Under the pieces are notes generated by a model. The model was not told the DNA's origin. It searched no databases and was given only the letters and a program-made list of their open reading frames with translations. A program made the position numbers and the translations under genes. This document shows positions 7,552 through 15,746 of a stretch of 28,442 nucleotides of DNA, one piece after another; positions within the stretch are counted from its first letter, which is position 1, and each line of letters starts with the position of its first letter. The DNA lies in NCBI GenBank assembly GCA_934630555.1, contig CAKTXB010000003.1:1-28442 (forward strand). The letters run 5' to 3'. The stretch comes from an uncultured Oscillospiraceae bacterium (GTDB taxonomy: Bacteria > Bacillota > Clostridia > Oscillospirales > Oscillospiraceae).

Positions 7552-8501
7552 AACATAACAAGTTTGCGATCTTACTGCGCAAATGGGTCCTGCTGCTGGT
7601 CGTCCTTGTGCTGGCCGCGGTGTTTGCGTCGTTCAGTGATACATTCCTCAAGCCGACGAACCTTTTGAACATTGTGCGCCAGACGGCCATTATGGGCATT
7701 CTGGCCGTGGGCATCACGTTTGTCATTGTGGCCGGTGAAATGGATATGTCGTTTGCCAGCATTGCAACGACCTCGGCCATTTTGATGCTGACGTTCTGCC
7801 TCAAGGGTGTGAACACATATTTGTCGTGGCTCATAGTGCTGGTGCTGGGCTTTATCATGGGCGCGATCAACGCGTTTATCGTTGTGAAGCTCAAGGTGCC
7901 CTCCATGCTGGGTACCATCGGCACAAAGCTCCTGTTCGGCGGCATTGCCGCGTGGATCGGCAACGGCAGCACTGTGTGGACCAGCAAATTTTCCACGGCC
8001 TTTGCGCTGCCGGGGCGCGGCGTTTTGTTCGGTGTTGTGCCCATGCAGGTCGTGATCCTGCTGCTGGTGGTCGTGTTTGGCCTCATCTTTATGGAGCGTA
8101 TGGTCATTGGCCGCTACTTTTATGCCGTGGGCGGCAACGCGGTGGCAGCCGACCACGCCGGCATCAATTCCGGCCGCATCAAGTCGCTGAGTTACATTCT
8201 CGCGGGCCTGTTCAGCGCACTGGCGGGGATCGTGATCGCCTCACAGTTTGCCTCGGCTACCTGTTCTGTGGGCGACAGTTACCTGTTCCCGGCCATCATT
8301 GCCGTTTACCTTGGCTCCATTTTCCTGAAGGACGGCGTGACGAATATGTGGGGCACGCTGGTGGCCTGCCTGCTGTTACAGGAAATTTCCAACGGCTTCA
8401 GCCTTTGCAACATCAACTACTGGTTTGAGTATATCTGCCAGGGCATCATCATGATCATTGCCATTGCCACCATGGTCAGCGGCAAGCGTCACCGTAAATA
8501 A
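7548..8501 (+). CDS. Sugar ABC transporter permease (RbsC/CUT2 type)
   Basis: A 317-residue polytopic membrane protein. About eight to ten hydrophobic segments can be read, beginning with LLLVVLVLAAVFASF. The CUT2 permease signatures are ILAVGITFVIVAGEMDMSFASI near residue 60 and the cytoplasmic ATPase-contact loop VGGNAVAADHAGIN near 200. I chose the ATG at 7548, which overlaps the ATPase stop as ATGA and starts with the short basic MKHNKFAILL. A longer in-frame reading upstream lies wholly inside the ATPase gene. The UroD-like gene follows after 36 bases, consistent with one transcript. Confidence 0.94.
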   Translation: MKHNKFAILLRKWVLLLVVLVLAAVFASFSDTFLKPTNLLNIVRQTAIMGILAVGITFVIVAGEMDMSFASIATTSAILMLTFCLKGVNTYLSWLIVLVLGFIMGAINAFIVVKLKVPSMLGTIGTKLLFGGIAAWIGNGSTVWTSKFSTAFALPGRGVLFGVVPMQVVILLLVVVFGLIFMERMVIGRYFYAVGGNAVAADHAGINSGRIKSLSYILAGLFSALAGIVIASQFASATCSVGDSYLFPAIIAVYLGSIFLKDGVTNMWGTLVACLLLQEISNGFSLCNINYWFEYICQGIIMIIAIATMVSGKRHRK

Positions 8502-8537
8502 GCAACCGCGACACACGCAGAGAAAGGACGATGTGAC

Positions 8538-9689
8538 ATGACCTCCAAAGAACGTTTTTTGCTCACCTGCCAGCATAAAGAACCCGACCGCGTGCCGATT
8601 TCCCTCGGTGGAACGGCGGGCAAGGTGTATGAATCCACCATGCGTCAGATGATGGACTTCTACGGCATTCCGCAGGATGAGATCGAGTTTTATCCCGCTG
8701 GGTTTAAATATGTGCCGTACTGCGAAAAGCTCTATAAGTATCTGGGTGTGGACAACCGCACGCTCTACCCCATGAGCAGCTCCCGCGAAATGCTGGACGC
8801 GCAGATGAATCAGGGCAGCTTTACCAGCCGTTGGGGCTGCCGGTTCGAGTACCACGATACAAACGCTGAATGGGCGCATCTGGGTCTGGATCTGCCACTG
8901 GACGACCCCGACCTCACCGTGGAGCAGGTGCTGAATTACAAGTGGCCGCGCCCGGATGCAGCGCTCACAAAGGGCTTGCGTGAAAAGGCACTGAAGTTGT
9001 ATAATGAAAGCGAATATGCGATCGGTGTGTATCGGGTGCTGGAATGCGGCATTTTCGGCACGATCCACAACTTCCTGCGCGGAATGCAGCAGTTCATGAT
9101 GGACCTCATAGAGGACGAAGATCTGGCCGCCGCGTTCCTGGACAAAACACTGGAAACCGAGATCGCATTTTATGGCGCGGTGCTTGATGAGGTCGGCGAT
9201 CTGGTGGACTATGTGGAAACCGAGGACGACATGGGCATGACGAGCGGGCCGCTTGTATCGCCGCAGGTGTATCATGATATGATCATGCCGCGCCACAAGG
9301 CCATGTATGACTTCATCAAGAGCAAGTGCCGCCCGGGCACAAAGGTGTTTATGCACTCCGACGGCTCGGTGCGCAAGCTCATTCCGGACTACATCTATGC
9401 CGGTGTGGACATCCTCAATCCCATTCAGGTCAACTGTGCGGGCATGGATCTGGAAAGCATCAAGCGCGACTTTGGCAAGGATTTGGTCTTTAACGGCTGC
9501 CTGGACGTGCTGCACCCGTTTGAGGGCACTATGGACGACGTTAAGGACATCGTCAAGCGCACCATCGACATCATGGCGCCCGGCGGCGGCTTTATCCTTG
9601 GACCGACGCACAACTATGCGCCGCATCTGCCAATGGACAAGGTCCTCACGGTGTTCGAGCTGGCCAAGGAATATGGGAAATATAAATAA
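8538..9689 (+). CDS. UroD/MtaA-fold protein (uroporphyrinogen decarboxylase family)
   Basis: A 383-residue TIM-barrel protein of the URO-D superfamily, which holds true heme-pathway decarboxylases and MtaA/CmuA-type methyltransferases. It starts with KERFLLTCQHKEPDRVPISLGG, like the MtaA side. The C-terminal half reads MHSDGSVRKLIPDYI, then DILNPIQVNCAGMD and FNGCLDVL. Known methylcobamide methyltransferases bind zinc through HxC...C. Here the equivalent is H273-x-D275, with C300 and C321 downstream, so one ligand is changed. No other heme gene and no corrinoid protein is nearby. The gene is 36 bases after the permease and overlaps the next kinase by one base, so it works in this sugar operon, not in heme synthesis. 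Its reaction is unknown. Confidence 0.88.
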   Translation: MTSKERFLLTCQHKEPDRVPISLGGTAGKVYESTMRQMMDFYGIPQDEIEFYPAGFKYVPYCEKLYKYLGVDNRTLYPMSSSREMLDAQMNQGSFTSRWGCRFEYHDTNAEWAHLGLDLPLDDPDLTVEQVLNYKWPRPDAALTKGLREKALKLYNESEYAIGVYRVLECGIFGTIHNFLRGMQQFMMDLIEDEDLAAAFLDKTLETEIAFYGAVLDEVGDLVDYVETEDDMGMTSGPLVSPQVYHDMIMPRHKAMYDFIKSKCRPGTKVFMHSDGSVRKLIPDYIYAGVDILNPIQVNCAGMDLESIKRDFGKDLVFNGCLDVLHPFEGTMDDVKDIVKRTIDIMAPGGGFILGPTHNYAPHLPMDKVLTVFELAKEYGKYK

Positions 9690-11152
9690 TGTACTATCTG
9701 AGTCTTGATATTGGCACAACAGGCGGCAAGACGCTGCTGTTTTCACAGGATATGCAGCTGCGGCAGCTGTATCAGCAGGATTATCCCACGCACCACAATG
9801 GCACAGACGATGAAGCCGAGCATGACCCGCAGGACTGGTGGGCATTTGCAAAGCACGGTGTCAGCCATGTGCTGCAGGCCGAGGGTATTTCCGGCGAAGC
9901 TGTGGCGGGTATCGGCCTGAGCTGCATGACGCCGGTGCTGCTGGCGCTGGATGCAGACGGCCGCTGCCTCACCCGGGCATGGCTGTGGTATGACCGGCGC
10001 GCGGCCAAAATGCTGCCTGCCATAGAGCATGCCGTGCCGCCGGAGCGGATGGCAGCCCTTTGCGGCTCGACGTGCAAGGAGGTATCGTTCCTTTGTAAGC
10101 TCCTGCATTTTAAAAGCGCCCAGCCGGAGTTGTATGCAAAAACAGCGGCGTTTGTGCAGGCAAACGGCTATCTGGTCTACCGCATGACCGGCCGTATCAC
10201 GCTGGACAGCTCCCATGGTGCGCTGCTGCATCTGGTTGAAAAGGAGAGCGGGCGGTACTGCGCGGAATTGTTTGATACCTTCCAGATCAGCCGCACCAAA
10301 TTTCCGTCGCTGATCCCGGCCGCGGCGGCTGCGGGAACGCTGACCGAAGCTGCGGCGGCGGAGCTTGGACTAAGCGCCGGAACACCCGTTGTGTCCGGCG
10401 GACACGACAGCGCGCTTTCGGCCTACGCGTTTGGGCTGGATACGCCCGGCAAGGCGTGCCTGGATATTGGCAATGCGGCCAATCTTGTTATGGCAGCCCC
10501 TGATGCCGTGGCTTGCCCGGCGGCAGACGTCTATGGCTATCCCGAGGATGGCAAGTGGCTGTTCCAAATTTACAGCGCGACGTGCGGCGCGGCGTTCCGC
10601 TGGTATCGCAACACCTTTGGCCCGCGCCAGCCGCAGGCAGGCGTATCGGAGTATGATGTGCTCTGCGCTGAGGCATCTGAATCGCCTGCTGGTGCAAACG
10701 GCCTGACATTTTTGCCCTATTTTCAGGGTGCGCAGCAGTGCGCGCGCCTGCAGGCATCCTTCCGCAACATGGCGCTGCACCATACCCGTGCCGATTTTGT
10801 CCGCGCGGTGCTGGAGGGATGCGCCATGAGCGTGCGCCTGAATCGGGAGCAGATGGAGCAGGCGGCGGGCTTCCCGATCAACACGCTGTATGCCTGCGGC
10901 GGCGGGGCGCAGAATCCATTCTGGCTGCAAATCTTCGCAGATGTGCTGGGGGTACCGGTCACGGCAGATAACATTCAAAACGCGGCAACGACGGGTGCGG
11001 CCATGCTGGCTTACAAGGCTGTCACTGGCAAGCGGCCTACGGTCACCGGACGGGTACAGCGCGTCATTCAGCCCCTTGCAGAAAGCCGCGCGGCCTATGA
11101 CGCAGCCTATGCCCGTTTCCGGGCAGCCATGGAACGGGATATGCACGTGTAA
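9689..11152 (+). CDS. FGGY-family carbohydrate kinase (first of the operon)
   Basis: A 487-residue ATP-dependent sugar kinase. The N-terminal phosphate-binding loop is LSLDIGTTGGKTLLF. The catalytic base is D240 in GGHDSALSAYAFG, and the C-terminal adenosine motif is YACGGGAQNPFWLQIFADVLGVPV. Length matches the family (480-520). FGGY kinases usually phosphorylate ketoses or polyols. The sequence is closer to the xylulokinase/unknown-specificity side than to glycerol kinase. Its ATG overlaps the UroD stop (TAATG), so the two are translationally coupled. The next kinase gene follows after a hairpin. Having two kinases in one operon suggests either two substrates or a phosphorylation at two stages. 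Confidence 0.92.
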   Translation: MYYLSLDIGTTGGKTLLFSQDMQLRQLYQQDYPTHHNGTDDEAEHDPQDWWAFAKHGVSHVLQAEGISGEAVAGIGLSCMTPVLLALDADGRCLTRAWLWYDRRAAKMLPAIEHAVPPERMAALCGSTCKEVSFLCKLLHFKSAQPELYAKTAAFVQANGYLVYRMTGRITLDSSHGALLHLVEKESGRYCAELFDTFQISRTKFPSLIPAAAAAGTLTEAAAAELGLSAGTPVVSGGHDSALSAYAFGLDTPGKACLDIGNAANLVMAAPDAVACPAADVYGYPEDGKWLFQIYSATCGAAFRWYRNTFGPRQPQAGVSEYDVLCAEASESPAGANGLTFLPYFQGAQQCARLQASFRNMALHHTRADFVRAVLEGCAMSVRLNREQMEQAAGFPINTLYACGGGAQNPFWLQIFADVLGVPVTADNIQNAATTGAAMLAYKAVTGKRPTVTGRVQRVIQPLAESRAAYDAAYARFRAAMERDMHV

Positions 11153-11164
11153 CCAAACAGCAAG

Positions 11165-11195
11165 AGCACGAACAGCTGCGGCTGTTTGTGCTTTT
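11165..11195 (+). terminator. Hairpin between the two kinase genes
   Basis: AGCACGAACAGC (11165-11176) pairs with GCTGTTTGTGCT (11181-11192), with one G-U pair and a TGCG loop, followed by a short T-run. It resembles a weak terminator and may lower expression of the genes downstream. Confidence 0.55.
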
Positions 11196-11220
11196 GGAGC
11201 GAAAGGAAGGAGGAACTCCG

Positions 11221-12669
11221 ATGATACTGATCGGACTGGATCTGGGCACGCAGAGCCTTAAGGTGATGGCGGCGCGGGAGGACGGCACGGTGCTGGCGCA
11301 AAGCGCGGCAGCTTACAAAACCGTCAATGCCGCGCAGGACCCGCTGAAGGAGCAATATGCCGAGGACTGGGAAGCGGCGGCACTGACAGCCTTACAGGAC
11401 GCTGCCGCGCAGCTGCGCGCGGCGGGCTGCGCGGACGAGCCTGCCGTTTTGGCCGTGGACGGCACGAGCGGTACCATCCTGCCCATTGACCGCACCGGGA
11501 AGCCCCTGCGCACGGCACTGATGTATAACGATCCGCGCGCAGCTTCTGTGATGCCAAAGCTCCGCCCGATCGTTGCGGAGCTGGAAGAAAAGCTGGGCTA
11601 TAAAATGGGTGCGTCGTTTGCGCTGCCCAAAATTCTCTGGCTGAAAGAGATGGAGCCGAATGTCTACGCCAGAACGGCGGCTATGGTGCATCAGGCAGAC
11701 TATATCGTCGGCCTGCTCACCGGCCAGTATCAGGTGAGTGATTACTCCAATGCCCTGAAAACGGGCTATGATCTGCTGGATGGCTGCTGGCCGCAGGCAG
11801 AGCTGGATGCGCTTGGCATTGACGCGGCGCTGCTGCCGCGTGTTGTTCGCCCCGGCGACGTTATTGCCCCCATCACGCGGGAAGCGGCGCAGCGGACGGG
11901 CCTTTCCCTCAAAACCGTTGTCGCGGCCGGTGCGACGGACGGCTATGCCTCCTGTGTGGCTTCCGGCGCGGTGCATCCGGGGCAGTATAACACCACCATC
12001 GGCACGACGATGGTCATTAAGGGCGTGAGCGACCGCTTTGTGCGCGATCCGCAGGGCCGCATTTACAGTCACAAACACCCGGAGGGCTACTGGTATCCCG
12101 GCGGGGCGGGCAATGTGGGCGGTCTGTGCCTCAACCAGTGGTTCGGTGCGGAAAACTTTGCGCGGCTCAATGCGCAGGCAGCAGCTGCCGTACCCACCGG
12201 CAACCTCATCTATCCGCTTACCACCAAAGGCGAGCGCTTCCCGTTCCTCGATGCGGAGGCGAGCGGCTTTCAGCTGCTTCAAAACGAGGATGAAGCGGCG
12301 CGCTATGCCGGAACGATGGAGGGCGTGGCCTATGTGGAGCGTTTGTGCTATGACACGATGCAGCAGCTCGGCTGCCCCGCGGGCGGACAGATCCACATTG
12401 CGGGCGGTGCAGTCAAGTCGCCCGAATGGTCGCAGATCCGCGCCAATGTGCTGGGGCGTACGCTCTGCCAGCCGCAGATCGTGGAGGCGGCGTTCGGCAG
12501 CGCCATTCTGGCCGGTACGCGGAGCCTTGGCCGCACGCTGACAGGCTCGGCGGACGCCATGGTGCGCTATGTGCGCCGGTTCACGCCGGACGCGGCGCTG
12601 CACGCGGAATATGACGCGCTGTATGAAAAATTCCTGCGCGCGTGCGCGGAAAGGGGCTATATCGCATGA
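11221..12669 (+). CDS. FGGY-family carbohydrate kinase, D-ribulokinase-like
   Basis: A 482-residue sugar kinase. The start at 11221 is chosen because GGAAGGAGG lies just upstream and the phosphate loop IGLDLGTQSLKVMAA begins at once; an earlier in-frame codon would bury the ribosome binding site. The substrate-side motif AVDGTSGTILPID with ALMYND resembles D-ribulose kinases of the plant/cyanobacterial type. The catalytic Asp is D240 in AGATDGYASCVASGA. The C-terminal IHIAGGAVKSPEWSQIRANVLGR is the adenosine motif. It differs clearly from the preceding kinase, so the two are not a recent duplication. The mutase gene overlaps its stop as ATGA. Ribulose specificity is an inference from motifs. 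Confidence 0.9.
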   Translation: MILIGLDLGTQSLKVMAAREDGTVLAQSAAAYKTVNAAQDPLKEQYAEDWEAAALTALQDAAAQLRAAGCADEPAVLAVDGTSGTILPIDRTGKPLRTALMYNDPRAASVMPKLRPIVAELEEKLGYKMGASFALPKILWLKEMEPNVYARTAAMVHQADYIVGLLTGQYQVSDYSNALKTGYDLLDGCWPQAELDALGIDAALLPRVVRPGDVIAPITREAAQRTGLSLKTVVAAGATDGYASCVASGAVHPGQYNTTIGTTMVIKGVSDRFVRDPQGRIYSHKHPEGYWYPGGAGNVGGLCLNQWFGAENFARLNAQAAAAVPTGNLIYPLTTKGERFPFLDAEASGFQLLQNEDEAARYAGTMEGVAYVERLCYDTMQQLGCPAGGQIHIAGGAVKSPEWSQIRANVLGRTLCQPQIVEAAFGSAILAGTRSLGRTLTGSADAMVRYVRRFTPDAALHAEYDALYEKFLRACAERGYIA

Positions 12670-13988
12670 GCATTTACAAGGACTGCGACATCCGCGGCGT
12701 GTATGGCCGCGATTTGACCGAGGCGGAAATGCGCGACATTGGCCGCGCGGTCGGCACGCAGCTGGCGGGCCGGACGATCGTTGTGGGCGGCGACTTCCGC
12801 ACGCATACGCCCGCGCTCAAGGCCGCGCTGCTGGAGGGGCTGCTGGAATGCGGCGCGCAGGTGACGGATGTGGGCCAGCTTTCCACGCCGCAGCTGTATT
12901 TTTCCAAACGCTATCTGAATTCCTACGCCAGCGCACAGGTCACGGCGTCGCACAATCCGGCGCAGTATAATGGCCTGAAGCTCATGTTCGGCAAAGAACC
13001 TACCGGCCCGGAGCAGATGCGCGCGCTGGAGCAGCGTGTGCATACAAAGGCTTTTGCATTTGCACAGGGCAGCTGCCGGCAGGTCAGCACGGACGCGGCA
13101 TACTTTGCCATGCTGACCCGGGGTTTTCCTTCGATCCGACCGCTCAAGGTCGTCATTGACGCCGGAAACGGCGCGATGAGCGAGGCAGCGCCGCGCGTCA
13201 TGCGCGCGCTGGGGCTGGAGGTCGTGCCGCTGTTCTGCACCTATGACGGCACATTTCCGAACCGCGACCCGAACCCGGCTGTGCGCGCGCATCTCACCGC
13301 GCTGTGCAAGAGCGTTGTGGACGCGGGCGCGGACTTTGGCGTGGCCTTTGACGGCGACGGCGACCGTGCTGTGTTCGTGGACGCGGCAGGGGAGATCCTC
13401 AGCGCCGAGGAGTCCATGGTCATTTTTATCCGCCATTTGCTGAAGCCCGGTGAGAGCGTGGTGTATGACCTCAAGTGCAGCTCCATTCTGGCCCGCGCGG
13501 TCAAAGAGCGCGGGGGCACGGCGCATATGGAACGCTCCGGCCACGGCTTTATCCGGCAGCATTTTTTGCAGATCGGCAGCGTGCTGGCCGGGGAGGTGAG
13601 CGGGCACTTCTTCTTCCGGGAGCTTGGCGGCGACGATGGGCTGTATGCCCTTGTGCGCATGGCGGAGATCCTCGGCACGTCGCAGAGCGGCCTGCGCGAC
13701 TTGCTGGCGGGCGTGCAGTACACGGCCATTACGCCGGATATTCGTGTTCCGGCCGCGCCGGAGGAGATCGCGCGCGTCTTTGGCGCCATGGAGCGTTGGG
13801 CGGCAGCGCAGCACGCGGATATTTCCCGCCTGGACGGCGTGCGTGCGCAGCTGCGTGACGGCGGTTGGGTGCTCCTGCGCCGCTCCATCACCGAGCCTGC
13901 CTACACGCTGCGGCTGGAGGCTGCCGATGAGGCGGCTCTGGCGGCACTCAAGCAGCAGGTCGCTGCTGCGCTTGCCATTTCCATCTGA
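12666..13988 (+). CDS. Phosphomannomutase/phosphoglucomutase-family protein
   Basis: A 440-residue alpha-D-phosphohexomutase, moving phosphate between C1 and C6 (or C5) of a sugar phosphate. The four domain signatures are present: active-site phosphoserine loop TASHNPAQYNGLK, metal-binding loop FDGDGDRAVFVD, sugar-binding loop GEVSGHFFFREL and the C-terminal phosphate loop RRSITEPAYTLRLEA. Length is slightly under the usual 450-460. The ATG at 12666 overlaps the kinase stop (ATGA). It is the last gene of the operon and is followed by a terminator. A mutase in a sugar-import operon suggests that a sugar-1-phosphate or 6-phosphate must be rearranged before entering central metabolism, or that the operon also feeds polysaccharide synthesis. 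Confidence 0.93.
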   Translation: MSIYKDCDIRGVYGRDLTEAEMRDIGRAVGTQLAGRTIVVGGDFRTHTPALKAALLEGLLECGAQVTDVGQLSTPQLYFSKRYLNSYASAQVTASHNPAQYNGLKLMFGKEPTGPEQMRALEQRVHTKAFAFAQGSCRQVSTDAAYFAMLTRGFPSIRPLKVVIDAGNGAMSEAAPRVMRALGLEVVPLFCTYDGTFPNRDPNPAVRAHLTALCKSVVDAGADFGVAFDGDGDRAVFVDAAGEILSAEESMVIFIRHLLKPGESVVYDLKCSSILARAVKERGGTAHMERSGHGFIRQHFLQIGSVLAGEVSGHFFFRELGGDDGLYALVRMAEILGTSQSGLRDLLAGVQYTAITPDIRVPAAPEEIARVFGAMERWAAAQHADISRLDGVRAQLRDGGWVLLRRSITEPAYTLRLEAADEAALAALKQQVAAALAISI

Positions 13989-13999
13989 AAAAATATCTT

Positions 14000-14042
14000 G
14001 CCGGATTTGTGGGAGCTCTACAAATCCGGCGCTTTATTTTCT
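14000..14042 (+). terminator. Terminator of the transporter-kinase-mutase operon
   Basis: The stem GCCGGATTTGT (14000-14010) / ACAAATCCGGC (14020-14030) has a 9-base loop and is followed by GCTTTATTTTCT. Confidence 0.85.
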
Positions 14043-14070
14043 CTATACCGCACAAAAAAGTGCTCCGGGC

Positions 14071-14121
14071 TTGACGCAGTGCTGCATTTGGGCGTATGAT
14101 GACAACGATTAAAACGTTTTA
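14071..14121 (+). promoter_or_regulatory. lacI-type gene promoter with autoregulatory operator
   Basis: TTGACG (14071-14076) lies 18 bases from TATGAT (14095-14100). A 12-bp perfect palindrome TAAAACGTTTTA (14110-14121) sits at the expected transcription start. The same core occurs twice before the RhaM gene. Confidence 0.75.
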
Positions 14122-14135
14122 CGGCAGGAACAGAC

Positions 14136-15167
14136 ATGGACGAAAAACAGCCAGTTCAAAAGCGCGCCACCATGAAGGACGTGGCCCGGGCGGCCGGTGT
14201 GACCATCGGCACGGTGTCGCACGTGCTCAACGGTACGGCCCCTGTTTCCGAAGAAACGGCGGCCCGTGTGCGCGCGGCCATCGGACAGCTGCACTATGTG
14301 CCCGATCTTGCGGCGCGCAATATGCGCCGGCGCGAAAAAAAGCTCATTGGTTTGCTGATCCCCAAGCTGACGAACAGCTTTTATGCCCGCATTGCCAGCG
14401 TTCTGATGGACGAGGCGTACCGCGCGGGCTTTACCGTTCTGATGCTCAGCTATGAATATGCACTGGAAAAAGAGCGCCGCGGTTTGCGCACGATGGTGGA
14501 AAACAATGCTGAAACCATCGTGATCGTGAACGGAGCCGGTGACGAGGCGGAGATCGCAGACCTTCTCAGCCGCGGTATCCACGTCATTCTGGCTGACCGC
14601 CACAGCAAACAGCCGGGCGTGTCGTTTGTGGCGTATGAGAACCGCCGTATTTTGCAGGAGGTCGTGGCGCACTTGTGCGCGCGCGGCTGCACACGCATCG
14701 GCTACATCACGGAGCCGTTGGAGCTGAACAACCTGTCTGACCGCTTTGCGGGCTATCAGACTGCGCTGGAAAAGCACGGCTGCGCGTTCCGGCCAGAGGA
14801 CGTGTTCATTTCCGAGCAGTTCCGCACCGACCATGTGCGCGCGGGCCGGGCCTACATGACGCAGCTGCTGGCACAGCGCAGCCGCGATGCACTGCCGCAG
14901 GCATTCATCGTGTCCTCCGATCTGCTGGCGGTGGGCGTGATGGAGGGGATCCGCGCCGCGGGTCTCCGCGTGCCGGAGGACTTTGCGATCGTCGGCTGTG
15001 ACGACCTGCAGATCTCCGCCTATGTTCAGCCGCCGCTTACCACCATTTTGCAGGACCGCGAAGCGCTTGGCCGCGCCATCTGGCAGCAGGCGCTTGCCTG
15101 GCACGAGGGCCGCACGCCGGAAAATATTTATCTGCCGCAGGCACTTGTTTTGCGTGCCTCCTGCTGA
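14136..15167 (+). CDS. LacI-family transcriptional regulator
   Basis: A 343-residue LacI/GalR repressor. The N-terminal helix-turn-helix and hinge are at about residues 10-65: TMKDVARAAGVTIGTVSHVL, then VSEETAARVRAAI and YVPDLAARNMRR. The sugar-binding core (about 70-343) is of periplasmic-binding-protein type, with LIGLLIPKLTNSFYARI, VILADR and GCDDLQISAYVQPPLTTI. Length is typical. It is transcribed alone between two sugar operons. Perfect palindromes with the central CG typical of LacI-family sites lie in its own promoter and in front of the following RhaM-RpiB operon, so these are its most likely targets. The inducer is probably the free sugar or a derivative, as usual for this family. 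Confidence 0.94.
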   Translation: MDEKQPVQKRATMKDVARAAGVTIGTVSHVLNGTAPVSEETAARVRAAIGQLHYVPDLAARNMRRREKKLIGLLIPKLTNSFYARIASVLMDEAYRAGFTVLMLSYEYALEKERRGLRTMVENNAETIVIVNGAGDEAEIADLLSRGIHVILADRHSKQPGVSFVAYENRRILQEVVAHLCARGCTRIGYITEPLELNNLSDRFAGYQTALEKHGCAFRPEDVFISEQFRTDHVRAGRAYMTQLLAQRSRDALPQAFIVSSDLLAVGVMEGIRAAGLRVPEDFAIVGCDDLQISAYVQPPLTTILQDREALGRAIWQQALAWHEGRTPENIYLPQALVLRASC

Positions 15168-15245
15168 GGGGCAGACGACTGTACGCAGATGCTTCATTAG
15201 CAGAAAATCGACTGTTCTGTATAGTCATGTTTTTATACAAGGAAA

Positions 15246-15259
15246 TTAAAACGTTTTAA
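15246..15259 (+). promoter_or_regulatory. LacI-type operator, distal
   Basis: A 14-bp perfect palindrome TTAAAACGTTTTAA. Its centre is 65 bp upstream of the centre of the proximal copy. Confidence 0.75.
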
Positions 15260-15309
15260 CGGTGGGCGGTCTGCTGCAAATGCAGCGGCCGGCAGTCGTG
15301 TTTTATAAG

Positions 15310-15325
15310 ATTAAAACGTTTTAAT
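15310..15325 (+). promoter_or_regulatory. LacI-type operator, proximal, next to the -10
   Basis: A 16-bp perfect palindrome ATTAAAACGTTTTAAT ends 4 bases before a consensus TATAAT (15330-15335). Binding here would block RNA polymerase. No good -35 is visible in front of this -10. Confidence 0.78.
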
Positions 15326-15356
15326 AATATATAATGAAACAAAGAGGAGGATCTTT

Positions 15357-15701
15357 ATGGAACAGCGCAGATTCTTTGGCCAAATCGGCCGCATCAAGCC
15401 GGAGTGCATCGCGGAGTACTGCCGCCTGCACGAGGTGGAGATCTATACCGACCGCTGGGCCGGTGTACGCGAGCTCATCCGTGCGTGCAACATTGAAAAC
15501 TATTCGATTTTCATTGAGGACGATGTGGTATTCGGTTACTACGAGTATACCGGCAGCAACTACGAGGCTGACATGGCCAAAATGGCAAACGACCCGCTCA
15601 ACCAGGCATGGTGGGCGCATACGCGCCCGTGCTTTACCAAGTATAAAGACACCAGTGCTGAGGCGTTTTATTCGGATATGAAGCAGATCTTCCATCTGTA
15701 A
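15357..15701 (+). CDS. L-rhamnose mutarotase-family protein (RhaM-like), copy 1
   Basis: A 114-residue protein of the RhaM/DUF718 family, small alpha-beta dimers that speed up alpha/beta anomer exchange of free sugars. Family landmarks are GQIGRIKPE, the active-site H25 (RLHEVEIY), the NYSIF strand with Y49, and the W85-W86 pair (QAWWAHTRPCF). Length is normal. The start has AGAGGAGG upstream. It is the first gene of a LacI-controlled operon with the RpiB-fold gene. No rhamnose isomerase, rhamnulokinase or rhamnulose aldolase set accompanies it, so its sugar may not be rhamnose. It most likely supplies the anomer used by the partner isomerase. A second copy lies at 26539-26877. Confidence 0.9.
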   Translation: MEQRRFFGQIGRIKPECIAEYCRLHEVEIYTDRWAGVRELIRACNIENYSIFIEDDVVFGYYEYTGSNYEADMAKMANDPLNQAWWAHTRPCFTKYKDTSAEAFYSDMKQIFHL

Positions 15702-15746
15702 ACTGCACAGCGCATCAAAATTCAAGCCAGAAAGGAACAAAGCATT

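Noticed and set aside
8376..9851. A 491-residue minus-strand open frame opposite the UroD-like gene
   Set aside because: Antisense shadow; the UroD-like protein has clear motifs, a ribosome binding site and operon overlaps.
15262..15300. GCTGCA-AA-TGCAGC between the two LacI operators as a terminator of the lacI gene
   Set aside because: The stem is only 6 bp and no T-run follows; it may be chance or a minor dyad.
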